Shown piece after piece: positions 1 through 7,546 of a DNA stretch of 64,000 bases (positions are counted from its first letter, which is position 1; the number at the start of each line of letters is the position of its first letter). Origin of the DNA: Dehalococcoidia bacterium UBA2588 (GTDB lineage: Bacteria > Chloroflexota > Dehalococcoidia > Lucifugimonadales > UBA3495). Location: contig DDKW01000033.1 of assembly GCA_002339805.1 (NCBI GenBank), positions 6,402 through 70,401 of the forward strand, in the 5' to 3' direction. Made by a program: the position numbers and the translations under genes. Under the pieces are notes generated by a model that was not told where the DNA came from, did no database searches, and saw nothing but the letters and a program-made list of their open reading frames with translations.

Positions 1-190
1 TAGCTTCAGCAGGTGCTTTTTTAGCTCCCGATTTAATACCTGATGATTCTCCCCAAGTGGATGCCTCTACATAATTCTGGAATTGCTTTTGTTCACCGCA
101 GTTTAAACATTCGCCTTTGCTCTGGGGACCTGTAGCTGCTTGAATTGACCAGTGATGTACACAATTTTCAGCTTCTGACTTCTTTACCAT
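1..190 (-). CDS. Small Cys-containing protein, C-terminus beyond window
   Basis: The gene starts at ATG 190 behind a strong GGAGG ribosome site and stays open through 63 codons to the left edge, so its end is not in this window. The visible part has Cys10 followed by two His, and then a CxxC pair (C-L-N-C-G) near residue 34, a layout that could bind one metal ion. The last visible residues are rich in Ala and Lys. I do not recognise a family. It is read in the same direction as the next gene upstream but is separated from it by about 190 bases, so it probably has its own promoter. Confidence 0.7.
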   Translation of the reverse strand, partial: MVKKSEAENCVHHWSIQAATGPQSKGECLNCGEQKQFQNYVEASTWGESSGIKSGAKKAPAEA

Positions 191-376
191 GATTCCCTCC
201 TCACTGTACAGCCATCCCAGTTTGTAGATCTATCTAATCCCAACAATCATAATTTCTATTAAGATTATTTTATATCCTAAAGATTAGAGAAACATCAAGA
301 CTTTTACAACACAACTAGGCATATCTTTTAAGCATTTTTTAATCTTAGAGCAGGAATGGCGTAACCGTTCTAAGCA

Positions 377-1432
377 TTATATCAATTCTGAAACAATTCG
401 TGTTACACCCCACCCTGCCAACCATGCTGAATGTCTGCCGTCACCCCCGGCTACCAACACCACGATGTCTTCTGCGCATGTAGTAATTGGGACTAGAGTA
501 TCATCGTCATCAATATCAATACTTTCCGGCCAAACTCTATTACTCCAATGAGCCTTTTCTTTTAATCTGGAAATAGGCATCCTAGCATTTGCAAATATAA
601 ATTCTTTAATATCATTCTTGGATAATCCTTCAGCAGCTATTTCGTTAGCGTGTTCAGGACTAAGAACCAATGTAATCTGTGCACCCGATCCTATCTGATA
701 ATAATTTGCGAAACCTTCCGTTACAACTGATTTCACAAGTGTATCCAATGCCAATTTACCGCTTGAACTAGAATCGAATACATTATAGACACCTCTAATT
801 CCTAACAAAGTAACCATATTGGTGTCTTTTGAATACCCTAATTCTTCTTGTCTACTCTCCCAGGGGCTCCTAGATTCGTTTTCCCCAAAGCAGAAGCTAA
901 ACCTACCCGGGGTAGACAAAGTTGCTTTATCCATTACTCCTGGAATAAGTTCACCCAAATTCCTAATTACTAATCTCACCGCTCTTCCTATTGTAGCGTT
1001 AGCCCTAAAACCAGGACCAAAACAGGCTGCGTCTGAGTGAATTCCTATCTGGTCGCGAATAGGTCCGTTAACAACTACTACACATGCAGCACCACCAGTA
1101 GTAGCCTGAACTCCTCCCACATTAAATTCATCTTTTAATACAGCCTTTACTGCAGCTAGAACAACCGGGAAATATTGTGGCTTACAACCTGCCATGACAG
1201 AATTTATAGCCACTTTCTCTACAGTAACTATCTTATTACTTGGCTGAATCACACCTAGTTCAATATCAGGAGATAATCCAGACGGTTCTATCATTTTAAC
1301 TACCAAATCTTCTGTTGCAGGAACTATAGGCAATCCATCTGACCAGCCTTCAGATTCGTAGTAATCCTGTATCTCAGAATAGGAGTCCTGTAACTCGATC
1401 TGTCTAGATGATAAACGCATGGGCTCCTTCAT
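377..1432 (-). CDS. Conserved protein coupled to the UGSC selenoprotein
   Basis: This 351-residue protein has the N-terminal motif GWSDGLPIVP (residues 29-38) and many short Gly- and Cys-containing segments (GGAACVVVVNGP, PGRFSFCFGENE), but no domain whose function I can name. It has no signal peptide or membrane segment, so it is probably cytoplasmic. Its ATG overlaps the stop codon of the upstream UGSC selenoprotein gene as ATGA, which implies translational coupling and shared function. An AAGGAG lies just inside the gene, so Met5 (position 1420) is an alternative start. I have seen this type of sequence next to UGSC proteins but know of no biochemical assignment. A link to redox chemistry is inferred only from the neighbour. 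Confidence 0.8.
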   Translation of the reverse strand: MKEPMRLSSRQIELQDSYSEIQDYYESEGWSDGLPIVPATEDLVVKMIEPSGLSPDIELGVIQPSNKIVTVEKVAINSVMAGCKPQYFPVVLAAVKAVLKDEFNVGGVQATTGGAACVVVVNGPIRDQIGIHSDAACFGPGFRANATIGRAVRLVIRNLGELIPGVMDKATLSTPGRFSFCFGENESRSPWESRQEELGYSKDTNMVTLLGIRGVYNVFDSSSSGKLALDTLVKSVVTEGFANYYQIGSGAQITLVLSPEHANEIAAEGLSKNDIKEFIFANARMPISRLKEKAHWSNRVWPESIDIDDDDTLVPITTCAEDIVVLVAGGDGRHSAWLAGWGVTRIVSELI

Positions 1433-1950
1433 ATAATCAAAGCATCAGCAATTTCAGGTGCATGTGATTTAGCCAATTGTTTAATCTCCTGTTCACTTTT
1501 AGGAGTTAATGGGCTTGGTAAAATCACGATTTTGACATCTGGCATGCCTAAAGCTGCTGCCCGGGCTTGAGCAGCAGTCGTAAATGTACTACTGACAATA
1601 GACACCGACGGAATGCCTGCTTCTTCTGTTAATACTGTGTCGTGGAGACCCCACGCCGTGCAGGACCCTCAATCAGCAATAGCGTGTACTATAACATCAC
1701 ATTTTTCAATCAATTCATTGAGAGTTTCTGAATCACACGCCTCACTGTATGCTCTTTTTTTCCTGTAAATGACTTCAGACGCTCCAAATTCTGTAACCAA
1801 TACTTCCTCTAATTCTTTCATGAATGTATCAGCATGGAGTTTTCTATTTTCAAGCAACCCTACTACAGCACCTTGAATACTCGTTATACGATTGGATGTA
1901 TCGTTTTGTTCAATAGTTTCTTCAGATCTAGGAAATAAAACTTTAATCAT
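1429..1950 (-). CDS. UGSC-family selenoprotein (UGA at 1669-1671 read as Sec)
   Basis: Conceptual translation gives 173 residues with an in-frame UGA as codon 94. Before it the protein ends in HAIAD. After it the frame stays open for 79 codons, beginning Gly-Ser-Cys-Thr-Ala-Trp-Gly-Leu-His-Asp. This is the family's defining Sec-Gly-Ser-Cys motif, a redox-type UxxC. The segment after the motif (EEAGIPSVSIVSSTFTT) fits a Rossmann-like fold. A SECIS-like hairpin follows the UGA at the correct distance. The start at 1950 has an AGAGGTG ribosome site. The gene lies 10 nt after guaB3 and its true stop overlaps the next gene's ATG, so the three form one operon. The substrate is unknown. An annotation stopping at the UGA would give a false 93-residue product. 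Confidence 0.9.
1641..1655 (-). promoter_or_regulatory. Bacterial SECIS-like hairpin of the UGSC gene
   Basis: On the minus strand the stem CGTGG pairs perfectly with CCACG around the loop GGTCT. The loop occupies nucleotides 19-23 after the UGA. From memory, the E. coli fdhF SECIS also has a GGUCU loop at this distance. SelB recognises the GGU of such loops and delivers Sec-tRNA at the UGA. A G-C pair can extend the stem beyond one mismatch. Confidence 0.85.
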
Positions 1951-1960
1951 TTCACCTCTA

Positions 1961-3103
1961 CTAATTTGTCATCTGGAAAAATTTGCCTTCAGTTTTTATG
2001 CTAGGAGCTATAACCATATCAGCGGAGTGAAAATCTTTTATTGTATAAGATCCACACATGCCCATAGCTACTCTCAAAGCACCCACAAAATTCTGTGTCC
2101 CATTAGTCATAGATGTAGGTCCATATAAAACTTGCTTTAACGTGCCTTTAGTACCTACTGAAACTCTGGTACCTCTCGGCAATTCGGGATGAGGGTTAGC
2201 CATACCCCAATTAAATCCTTTCCCAGGCGCTTCTTCACATTGTGCGAAAGGAGTGCCTATCATTACGCCGTCTGCTCCACTAGCAAGGGCCTTACATATA
2301 TCTCCTCCGGTCCTAAATCCTCCGTCGGTGATTATGGAAACGTATTTGCCCGTGTCCTTATAAAATGCTTCTCTGGCAGCAGCACATTCCAAAGTAGCCG
2401 ATACTTGGGGCACACCGACTCCAACAACTTCTCTAGTCGTACAAGCCGCTCCCGGGCCCACACCCACCAGCACAGCATCTATACCTGTCTCCATTAATTC
2501 GTAAGCCACGTTATAAGAAACACAGTTTCCTACAACGATAGGAACATTAAGGTTATCTAGCAATTCATCAAAAATTAATCCTCGATAGCTCCTCGATACA
2601 TGGCGTGCTGTGGTAACTGTGCTCTGTACAAATATCAAATCCGCTCCCGCCTCAACTGCAATAGGCGCCAAAGCTTTAGTATTTTGAGGAGTGAAAGATA
2701 TACCACACGTAGATCCTTTAGACTTGATTCGCTCCACGCATTCAGCCACTAATTTCTCTTGCAATGGAGCGGAGTATACTTCCTGTAAATATGAAGTTAC
2801 TTTTTCTTGGGGCATATTAATGATTTCATTTAAGACAGTTTCTGGATCTTCGTATCTTCCATATATCCCTTCCCCATTTAACACCCCCAAGCCACCATTA
2901 GAATCCATTAAGGTAGCGAAATCTGGAGATACGGCCCCATCCATAGCAGAAGCCATAATTGGGATATCGAATGTCAGAGAACCTATATTTAAGGCTGTTG
3001 AAGTCATGTCTGGATTGATTGTCACATCCCCTGGCACTATTGCCACCTCATCAAATCCGTAAACCCTCTCGAGTTCTTTAAAAGTTTTTCTAACCATCAC
3101 CAT
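1961..3103 (-). CDS. guaB3: GuaB3-type IMP dehydrogenase-related protein
   Basis: The 380-residue protein is a TIM-barrel IMP dehydrogenase/GMP reductase homologue without the CBS pair found in GuaB. The catalytic loop GVGPGAACTT places the nucleophile at Cys221, and the downstream phosphate-binding and flap regions (SIITDGGFRTGGD, SVGTKG) are present. The length and missing CBS domains match the GuaB3 subgroup of actinobacteria, cyanobacteria and Chloroflexota. The likely reaction is NAD-dependent oxidation of IMP to XMP, though activity is not proved for every member. The start has a GAGGT site. It leads the operon with the UGSC selenoprotein, which it precedes by 10 nt. Confidence 0.88.
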   Translation of the reverse strand: MVMVRKTFKELERVYGFDEVAIVPGDVTINPDMTSTALNIGSLTFDIPIMASAMDGAVSPDFATLMDSNGGLGVLNGEGIYGRYEDPETVLNEIINMPQEKVTSYLQEVYSAPLQEKLVAECVERIKSKGSTCGISFTPQNTKALAPIAVEAGADLIFVQSTVTTARHVSRSYRGLIFDELLDNLNVPIVVGNCVSYNVAYELMETGIDAVLVGVGPGAACTTREVVGVGVPQVSATLECAAAREAFYKDTGKYVSIITDGGFRTGGDICKALASGADGVMIGTPFAQCEEAPGKGFNWGMANPHPELPRGTRVSVGTKGTLKQVLYGPTSMTNGTQNFVGALRVAMGMCGSYTIKDFHSADMVIAPSIKTEGKFFQMTN

Positions 3104-3197
3104 TACCTCTTCTGTCTTTCTTTAGAGATCCTAATCATATTATAAGTCTAAACTCTCATCCACACTTAATCACTTCTGTTTCTTCGATTTGTACTAT

Positions 3198-4568
3198 TTA
3201 TCCTAAAATGCTAGTAAGGACCTCATTTATGTCACCCGCATATATGATATCCATTTCCTTGTCAGGAGTAGTACGGAGCTCTTCTGTCTTAGGAATTATA
3301 CATTTTTTGAAACCTAATCTTTTTGCTTCTTCTATTCTTTTAGAAAAATTAGAAACCGGCCGTAATTCTCCCGTCAAACCTACTTCTCCAAAAACCACTA
3401 ATCGCGGATCCAGTGGGACGTCACGGAAGCTTGAAGCTAAAGCACACAAAATAGCGCAGTCAACAGCTGGTTCATTGATTTTAAATCCTCCGACCACATT
3501 CACGATAACATCTTGGGCGGTCATGGAAATATTCGTTTTTTTTGACAGAACTGTTGTAAGCATCAACAGTCTATTGAAGTCAATTCCACTTGCTATACGT
3601 CTAGGGGCAGAAGTACTGTAAGTAGGGGACGTCAACCCCTGTACTTCCATCATCAAAGCTCTATTACCTTCTATAACTGGAGTTATGCACGATCCAGAAG
3701 TGTTATCTAAGCGATTGGATATCAAGTTCTTTGAGGGATCTTCAACTGGAGTTAATCCAGTGATTCCCATACTTAGAACCCCAATTTCTGTAGTCGAACC
3801 GAATCGATTTTTTGTACTACGCAGCAATCTGTAATCGTTGAGGTTCTCTCCTTCAAGATACAAAACAACATCTACCATATGTTCCAAAACCCTAGGCCCA
3901 GCTACAGTTCCATCCTTCGTTATATGTCCTGCGATAATCACCGGTACATTCTCCGACTTTGCCCAGTTCATCAGTATTAACCCACAATCCCTGATTTGAG
4001 AAACACTGCCTGGGGGAGAATTATTAGAAGAACTTTCCAAAGTCTGAATAGAATCAACAACCAGTAATGAAGGACTATAACCTTCAATGTCTCGCAAGAA
4101 GTCTTCCAGGCAAGTATTAGATGACAAGATTAGGTTATTACCAGCAATGCTAAGCCTTTTAGACCTAGATTTAATTTGTCGATCAGATTCTTCTCCGCTT
4201 AAATATAAAACAGGGCCATGAGAGGAACATTCATCTGCGATTTGAAGTAGCATCGTAGACTTTCCTATACCTGGTTCCCCTGTGATCAATATCACTGAAT
4301 CCGAGGTGATTCCTCCCCCCAATACTCGATTTATCTCTCCATTACCCAGGATAATCCTATTACCTACGGATTCATCTACAGACGACAAATCTATCAGAGG
4401 TGTGTTTTTAGTTTTCGAAGCGTTAAGCGAGGATACAGGTAAAGAAACCTTAGTCTCTTTCATTGTATTCTGAGATCTACACCACGGTGACGGGCAATAT
4501 TCTTGCCAGCGGTCTGCCTCATTACCGCAATCAGTACAGATCCACACGGTATGCGTTGATGAAGCCAT
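3198..4568 (-). CDS. radA: DNA repair protein RadA
   Basis: The 456-residue protein has the RadA layout: an N-terminal Cys cluster, a RecA-like ATPase (Walker A GEPGIGKST, residues 97-105), the RadA-specific KNRFG motif at 253-257 and a C-terminal Lon-protease-like domain. RadA promotes branch migration during recombinational repair. The zinc finger is unusual: C11-x2-C14 is followed by C25-x4-C30 (CPSPWC) instead of the common second CxxC. The start is ATG 4568 with a GGTGG-type site. It follows clpC with only about 40 nt between them, so co-transcription is likely; the clpC-radA order is also common in Firmicutes. Confidence 0.95.
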   Translation of the reverse strand: MASSTHTVWICTDCGNEADRWQEYCPSPWCRSQNTMKETKVSLPVSSLNASKTKNTPLIDLSSVDESVGNRIILGNGEINRVLGGGITSDSVILITGEPGIGKSTMLLQIADECSSHGPVLYLSGEESDRQIKSRSKRLSIAGNNLILSSNTCLEDFLRDIEGYSPSLLVVDSIQTLESSSNNSPPGSVSQIRDCGLILMNWAKSENVPVIIAGHITKDGTVAGPRVLEHMVDVVLYLEGENLNDYRLLRSTKNRFGSTTEIGVLSMGITGLTPVEDPSKNLISNRLDNTSGSCITPVIEGNRALMMEVQGLTSPTYSTSAPRRIASGIDFNRLLMLTTVLSKKTNISMTAQDVIVNVVGGFKINEPAVDCAILCALASSFRDVPLDPRLVVFGEVGLTGELRPVSNFSKRIEEAKRLGFKKCIIPKTEELRTTPDKEMDIIYAGDINEVLTSILG

Positions 4569-4609
4569 TCACATCCACCTTTTAGATTATATCTGACTAA
4601 TGGTCAAGA

Positions 4610-7081
4610 TTAAGCTGTAGGCACCACTTCTGACTGAGAACCTTCACAAGTTATTTTGAGTCCGTCTTTTTTGACATCGATTTTAGCGGTATACCCTTCT
4701 TTCAATTTTCCAGATAAAAGTTCTTCAGACAAAGCATCTTCTATCTCATCTTGAATCAGTCTTCTCAGAGGCCTGGCACCTAGCAAAGGATCAAATCCTT
4801 TTTCACCGAGGTATTTCTTAGCCTTTTGAGTTATTTTTAAACTTATATTCTTTTCTTTCAGTTCAGATCTAACCATATCCATCATCAGATCCACTATTTG
4901 TATGATTTCTGATTCAGTCAACTGATGGAATACTACGGTAGAGTCAATCCTATTCAAGAATTCCGGACGGAAGAATCTTTTTACTTCTTCCATAACTTTA
5001 TCTTTCATTCTGGCATGTCTACTGTCATCTTCCTGAGATTGATCTGATTTCAAAGCAAATCCCAAGGATGAATCTCTCTTGATTAAGTCAGATCCCAAGT
5101 TACTTGTCATCACTATAATTGCATTTCTGAAATCTACTTTACGACCTCTGGCATCAGTCAATTGACCCGCATCAAATATTTGAAGCAGTATATTAAAGAC
5201 TTCTGGATGAGCCTTTTCTATTTCATCAAGCAATATACAGCAGTAACTCTTCTTACGAACAGCTTCAGTTAACTGCCCTCCCTCATCGTATCCGACGTAT
5301 CCTGGAGGAGCTCCGGTGAGTCTAGCCACAGTGTGTCGTTCCTGAAACTCAGACATATCCAACCTAATCATTGAATCTTCATTACCAAACATGAATTCTG
5401 ATAATGCTCTTACTAATTCTGTTTTTCCAACGCCTGTAGGACCCAAGAACATAAATGCTCCTATCGGATGCCTGGGATCCTTTAAGCCAGCTCTCGCCCT
5501 TCTCACCGCTTTGGATATGCTTACAATAGCCTCATCTTGACCTATGATGCGACTATGAAGTTCTTCTTCCATTTTTAACAAGCGTGAAGTTTCTTCGTCA
5601 GCAAGACGAGTAACAGGAATTCCTGTCCACATACTAACCACTTCAGCGATGTCTTCTTCAAGTACCGAAGCTCTATTTTTAGATTTGTCTTCATCCCATT
5701 CTTTGCGTATTGTTTCCAATTCATCATTAAGTTGTACTTCTTTATCACGCAATTCTGCAGCATGTTCATATTGCTGAGACGCTATAGCTTCGTCTTTCTG
5801 ACTTCTAACATCTTCTAATTTTTCTAATACTTCTTTAATTCCGACTGGGGTGATGTTCCCTCTTAACCTAACCCTAGAAGAGGCTTCATCAATTACATCA
5901 ATTGCTTTATCTGGCATGTATCTGTCTGCTATGTATCTTGTAGCTAAAGAGCAAGCAGCCTTAATAGCTTCATCGGTTATGTTAACTTGATGATGATCTT
6001 CGTATTCTTGTCTGATCCCCATCAAAATCTGTACAGAACTTTCTTCCTCAGGCTCTTCCACTCTCACCGGTTGCAATCGTCTTTCCAATGCAGGGTCACG
6101 TTCAACATACTTTCGATAGTCATCAAGAGTAGTTGCGCCGATGCACTGAATTTCGCCTCGGGCCAATGAAGGTTTCAATATATTGGATGCGTCTACAGCA
6201 CCTTCTGCTGCGCCCGCACCAACTATGGTGTGTATTTCATCAATAAATAAAACACAGTTTCCTGCTGACTTTATTTCTTCAATTACTTTCTTAAGACGTT
6301 CTTCAAACTCACCTCGGTACTTAGTACCAGCAATCAATGAGCCCATATCTAAGGTGACCAATCTTTTACCTGTAAGTGTTTCAGGGATATCACCGCTACT
6401 TATTCGCTGAGCCAAAGCTTCAACTATTGCGGTTTTCCCGACACCTGGCTCCCCTACTAAAACAGGATTGTTTTTACGCCTCCTGCTCAATATCTGCACT
6501 ACTCGTTCTATCTCGGAATCTCTCCCAACTACTGGGTCCAACTTTCCTGATCTAGCAGCTACGGTCAAATCAATTCCTAATTGATCCAATGTTGGTGTTT
6601 TAGTGCCACTTCTCTGACCTTGTCCACTTGATGGCTTAGTGTTACTCAAAATTTGTTGTGTCTGAGCTCTGACTTTATCTAACGTCACATTTAGACTCTC
6701 CAACACACCTGCGGCTACTCCTTCACCTTCTCTAAGTAAGCCTATCAGTAGGTGTTCCGTACCTATGTATGTGTGGTTCATTCTTCTTGCTTCATCAACA
6801 GCAAGTTCCACAACCTTCTTAGCCCGTGGAGTTAAGCCTATTTCAGATTCAACAGGGCTTTCTCCTTCACCGATTATAAATTCTACAGCAGATCTTACTT
6901 TCGCCAATTCAAGTTCCAGTCCGGAAAGAACTCGCGCCGCAACACCTTCTGTTTCTCTCACCAAACCCAACAATACGTGTTCGGTGCCAATGTAATTGTG
7001 GTTGAATTTTTGGGCTTCTTCTTGCGCAAGAGACAATACTCTTCTGGCTCGTTCTGAGAATTTTTCAAATCTACTACCCAT
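4610..7081 (-). CDS. clpC: ATP-dependent Clp protease ATPase ClpC
   Basis: From ATG 7081 (AAGGAG site) the gene encodes 823 residues, normal for ClpC. Two Clp-N repeats occupy roughly residues 1-145. The first AAA+ domain has Walker A GEPGVGKT at 210-217. A UVR-type coiled segment follows, and then the second AAA+ domain with Walker A GPTGVGKT. ClpC unfolds substrates for ClpP and acts in protein quality control. The frame is open far upstream, but that extension runs through the 5S rRNA gene and is not coding. Promoter elements lie at 7151-7179, and an inverted repeat sits in the leader. No clear CIRCE element or CtsR gene is present nearby. Confidence 0.95.
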   Translation of the reverse strand: MGSRFEKFSERARRVLSLAQEEAQKFNHNYIGTEHVLLGLVRETEGVAARVLSGLELELAKVRSAVEFIIGEGESPVESEIGLTPRAKKVVELAVDEARRMNHTYIGTEHLLIGLLREGEGVAAGVLESLNVTLDKVRAQTQQILSNTKPSSGQGQRSGTKTPTLDQLGIDLTVAARSGKLDPVVGRDSEIERVVQILSRRRKNNPVLVGEPGVGKTAIVEALAQRISSGDIPETLTGKRLVTLDMGSLIAGTKYRGEFEERLKKVIEEIKSAGNCVLFIDEIHTIVGAGAAEGAVDASNILKPSLARGEIQCIGATTLDDYRKYVERDPALERRLQPVRVEEPEEESSVQILMGIRQEYEDHHQVNITDEAIKAACSLATRYIADRYMPDKAIDVIDEASSRVRLRGNITPVGIKEVLEKLEDVRSQKDEAIASQQYEHAAELRDKEVQLNDELETIRKEWDEDKSKNRASVLEEDIAEVVSMWTGIPVTRLADEETSRLLKMEEELHSRIIGQDEAIVSISKAVRRARAGLKDPRHPIGAFMFLGPTGVGKTELVRALSEFMFGNEDSMIRLDMSEFQERHTVARLTGAPPGYVGYDEGGQLTEAVRKKSYCCILLDEIEKAHPEVFNILLQIFDAGQLTDARGRKVDFRNAIIVMTSNLGSDLIKRDSSLGFALKSDQSQEDDSRHARMKDKVMEEVKRFFRPEFLNRIDSTVVFHQLTESEIIQIVDLMMDMVRSELKEKNISLKITQKAKKYLGEKGFDPLLGARPLRRLIQDEIEDALSEELLSGKLKEGYTAKIDVKKDGLKITCEGSQSEVVPTA

Positions 7082-7123
7082 AATCAGGCTCCTTGGTGGA
7101 TTTATTTTAATCACTCTAAGTAG

Positions 7124-7140
7124 GTGAACGTATAATTCAC
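7124..7140. promoter_or_regulatory. Inverted repeat GTGAA-N7-TTCAC in clpC leader
   Basis: A perfect 5-bp-arm inverted repeat lies a few bases downstream of the predicted clpC transcription start and about 45 nt before the start codon. This is a suitable place for a repressor to bind. It does not match the CIRCE sequence. The regulator is unknown, and a repeat this short could be chance. Confidence 0.3.
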
Positions 7141-7150
7141 TTAAGTTCAA

Positions 7151-7179
7151 ATTATAATTTAGTGCGTAGGAAGTGTAAA
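7151..7179 (-). promoter_or_regulatory. clpC promoter
   Basis: Read on the minus strand, TTTACA (5 of 6 consensus) is followed after exactly 17 nt by a perfect TATAAT. The predicted start is near 7144, giving a leader of about 60 nt before the clpC ATG. This is one of the best sigma-70-type promoters in the window. Confidence 0.7.
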
Positions 7180-7213
7180 GGTAAGCTGTGCATGCATTTA
7201 TATCTAGTAAAAA

Positions 7214-7246
7214 CAAAAGGCAGGAAGATATTCTTCCTGCCTTTTG
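7214..7246 (-). terminator. Rho-independent terminator of 5S rRNA
   Basis: A 15-bp perfect inverted repeat with a 3-nt loop lies just beyond the 3' end of the 5S gene. On the minus strand it is followed by a run of five T. This stops the 5S transcript before the clpC promoter. Confidence 0.85.
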
Positions 7247-7251
7247 AATAG

Positions 7252-7365
7252 TGGGCAATGACCTATTTTCCCGCCCAGTTGCCCAGGGAGTATCGTCGGC
7301 GCTGAAGCGTTTCACTGCCGTGTTCGGGATGGGAACGGGTGGGACCACTTCGCTAGAATCACCTG
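7252..7365 (-). rRNA. rrf: 5S ribosomal RNA
   Basis: The minus strand contains the conserved 5S core CCGTTCCCATCCCGAACACGG and the downstream GCGCCGA/TAGGTC features, about 114 nt in all. Helix I can form between GGTGAT at the 5' end and ATTGCC at the 3' end, using wobble pairs. No 16S or 23S sequence adjoins it. It has its own promoter and terminator, so it is an isolated 5S gene. The ends are approximate to a few bases. Confidence 0.92.
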
Positions 7366-7370
7366 AAGCA

Positions 7371-7399
7371 ATTATCCGACATATTAATGAATAACGCAA
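7371..7399 (-). promoter_or_regulatory. Promoter of the isolated 5S rRNA gene
   Basis: On the minus strand TTGCGT and GATAAT are separated by 17 nt. The expected start about 7 nt further falls at the 5' end of the 5S gene. The -10 matches consensus at 5 of 6 positions, and the -35 keeps TTG only. Confidence 0.55.
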
Positions 7400-7431
7400 T
7401 ACCAAATGTTTCGCCCAAACGGCATTGTATG

Positions 7432-7440
7432 TGCTAAAAT
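7432..7440 (+). promoter_or_regulatory. Extended -10 promoter for tRNA-Lys
   Basis: TGC-TAAAAT is an extended -10 element about 30 nt upstream of the tRNA. No good -35 is visible. A small perfect hairpin (GATGCT-GCAA-AGCATC, 7449-7464) lies between this element and the tRNA and may mark a leader that is processed off. Confidence 0.4.
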
Positions 7441-7469
7441 AATTTCCCGATGCTGCAAAGCATCATTCA

Positions 7470-7545
7470 GGGCCGTTAGCTCAGTTGGTAGAGCACCTGA
7501 CTTTTAATCAGGGTGTCGTGGGTTCGAGCCCCGCACGGCCCACCA
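7470..7545 (+). tRNA. tRNA-Lys (anticodon UUU)
   Basis: A 76-nt cloverleaf with acceptor GGGCCGT/ACGGCCC, a GGTTCGAGCC T-loop region, and the seven-base anticodon loop CTTTTAA, giving anticodon TTT at 7503-7505. The CCA end is encoded (7543-7545). The next gene, on the opposite strand, ends one base after it. Confidence 0.97.
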
Positions 7546-7546
7546 C

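Noticed and set aside
7082..7405. 108-codon N-terminal extension of ClpC
   Set aside because: It runs through the 5S rRNA gene, its terminator and the clpC promoter. ATG 7081 has a proper ribosome site and the family N-terminus.
7449..7464. Hairpin GATGCT-GCAA-AGCATC as a terminator
   Set aside because: It has no T-run on either strand and no gene ends there. It is more likely part of the tRNA-Lys leader.
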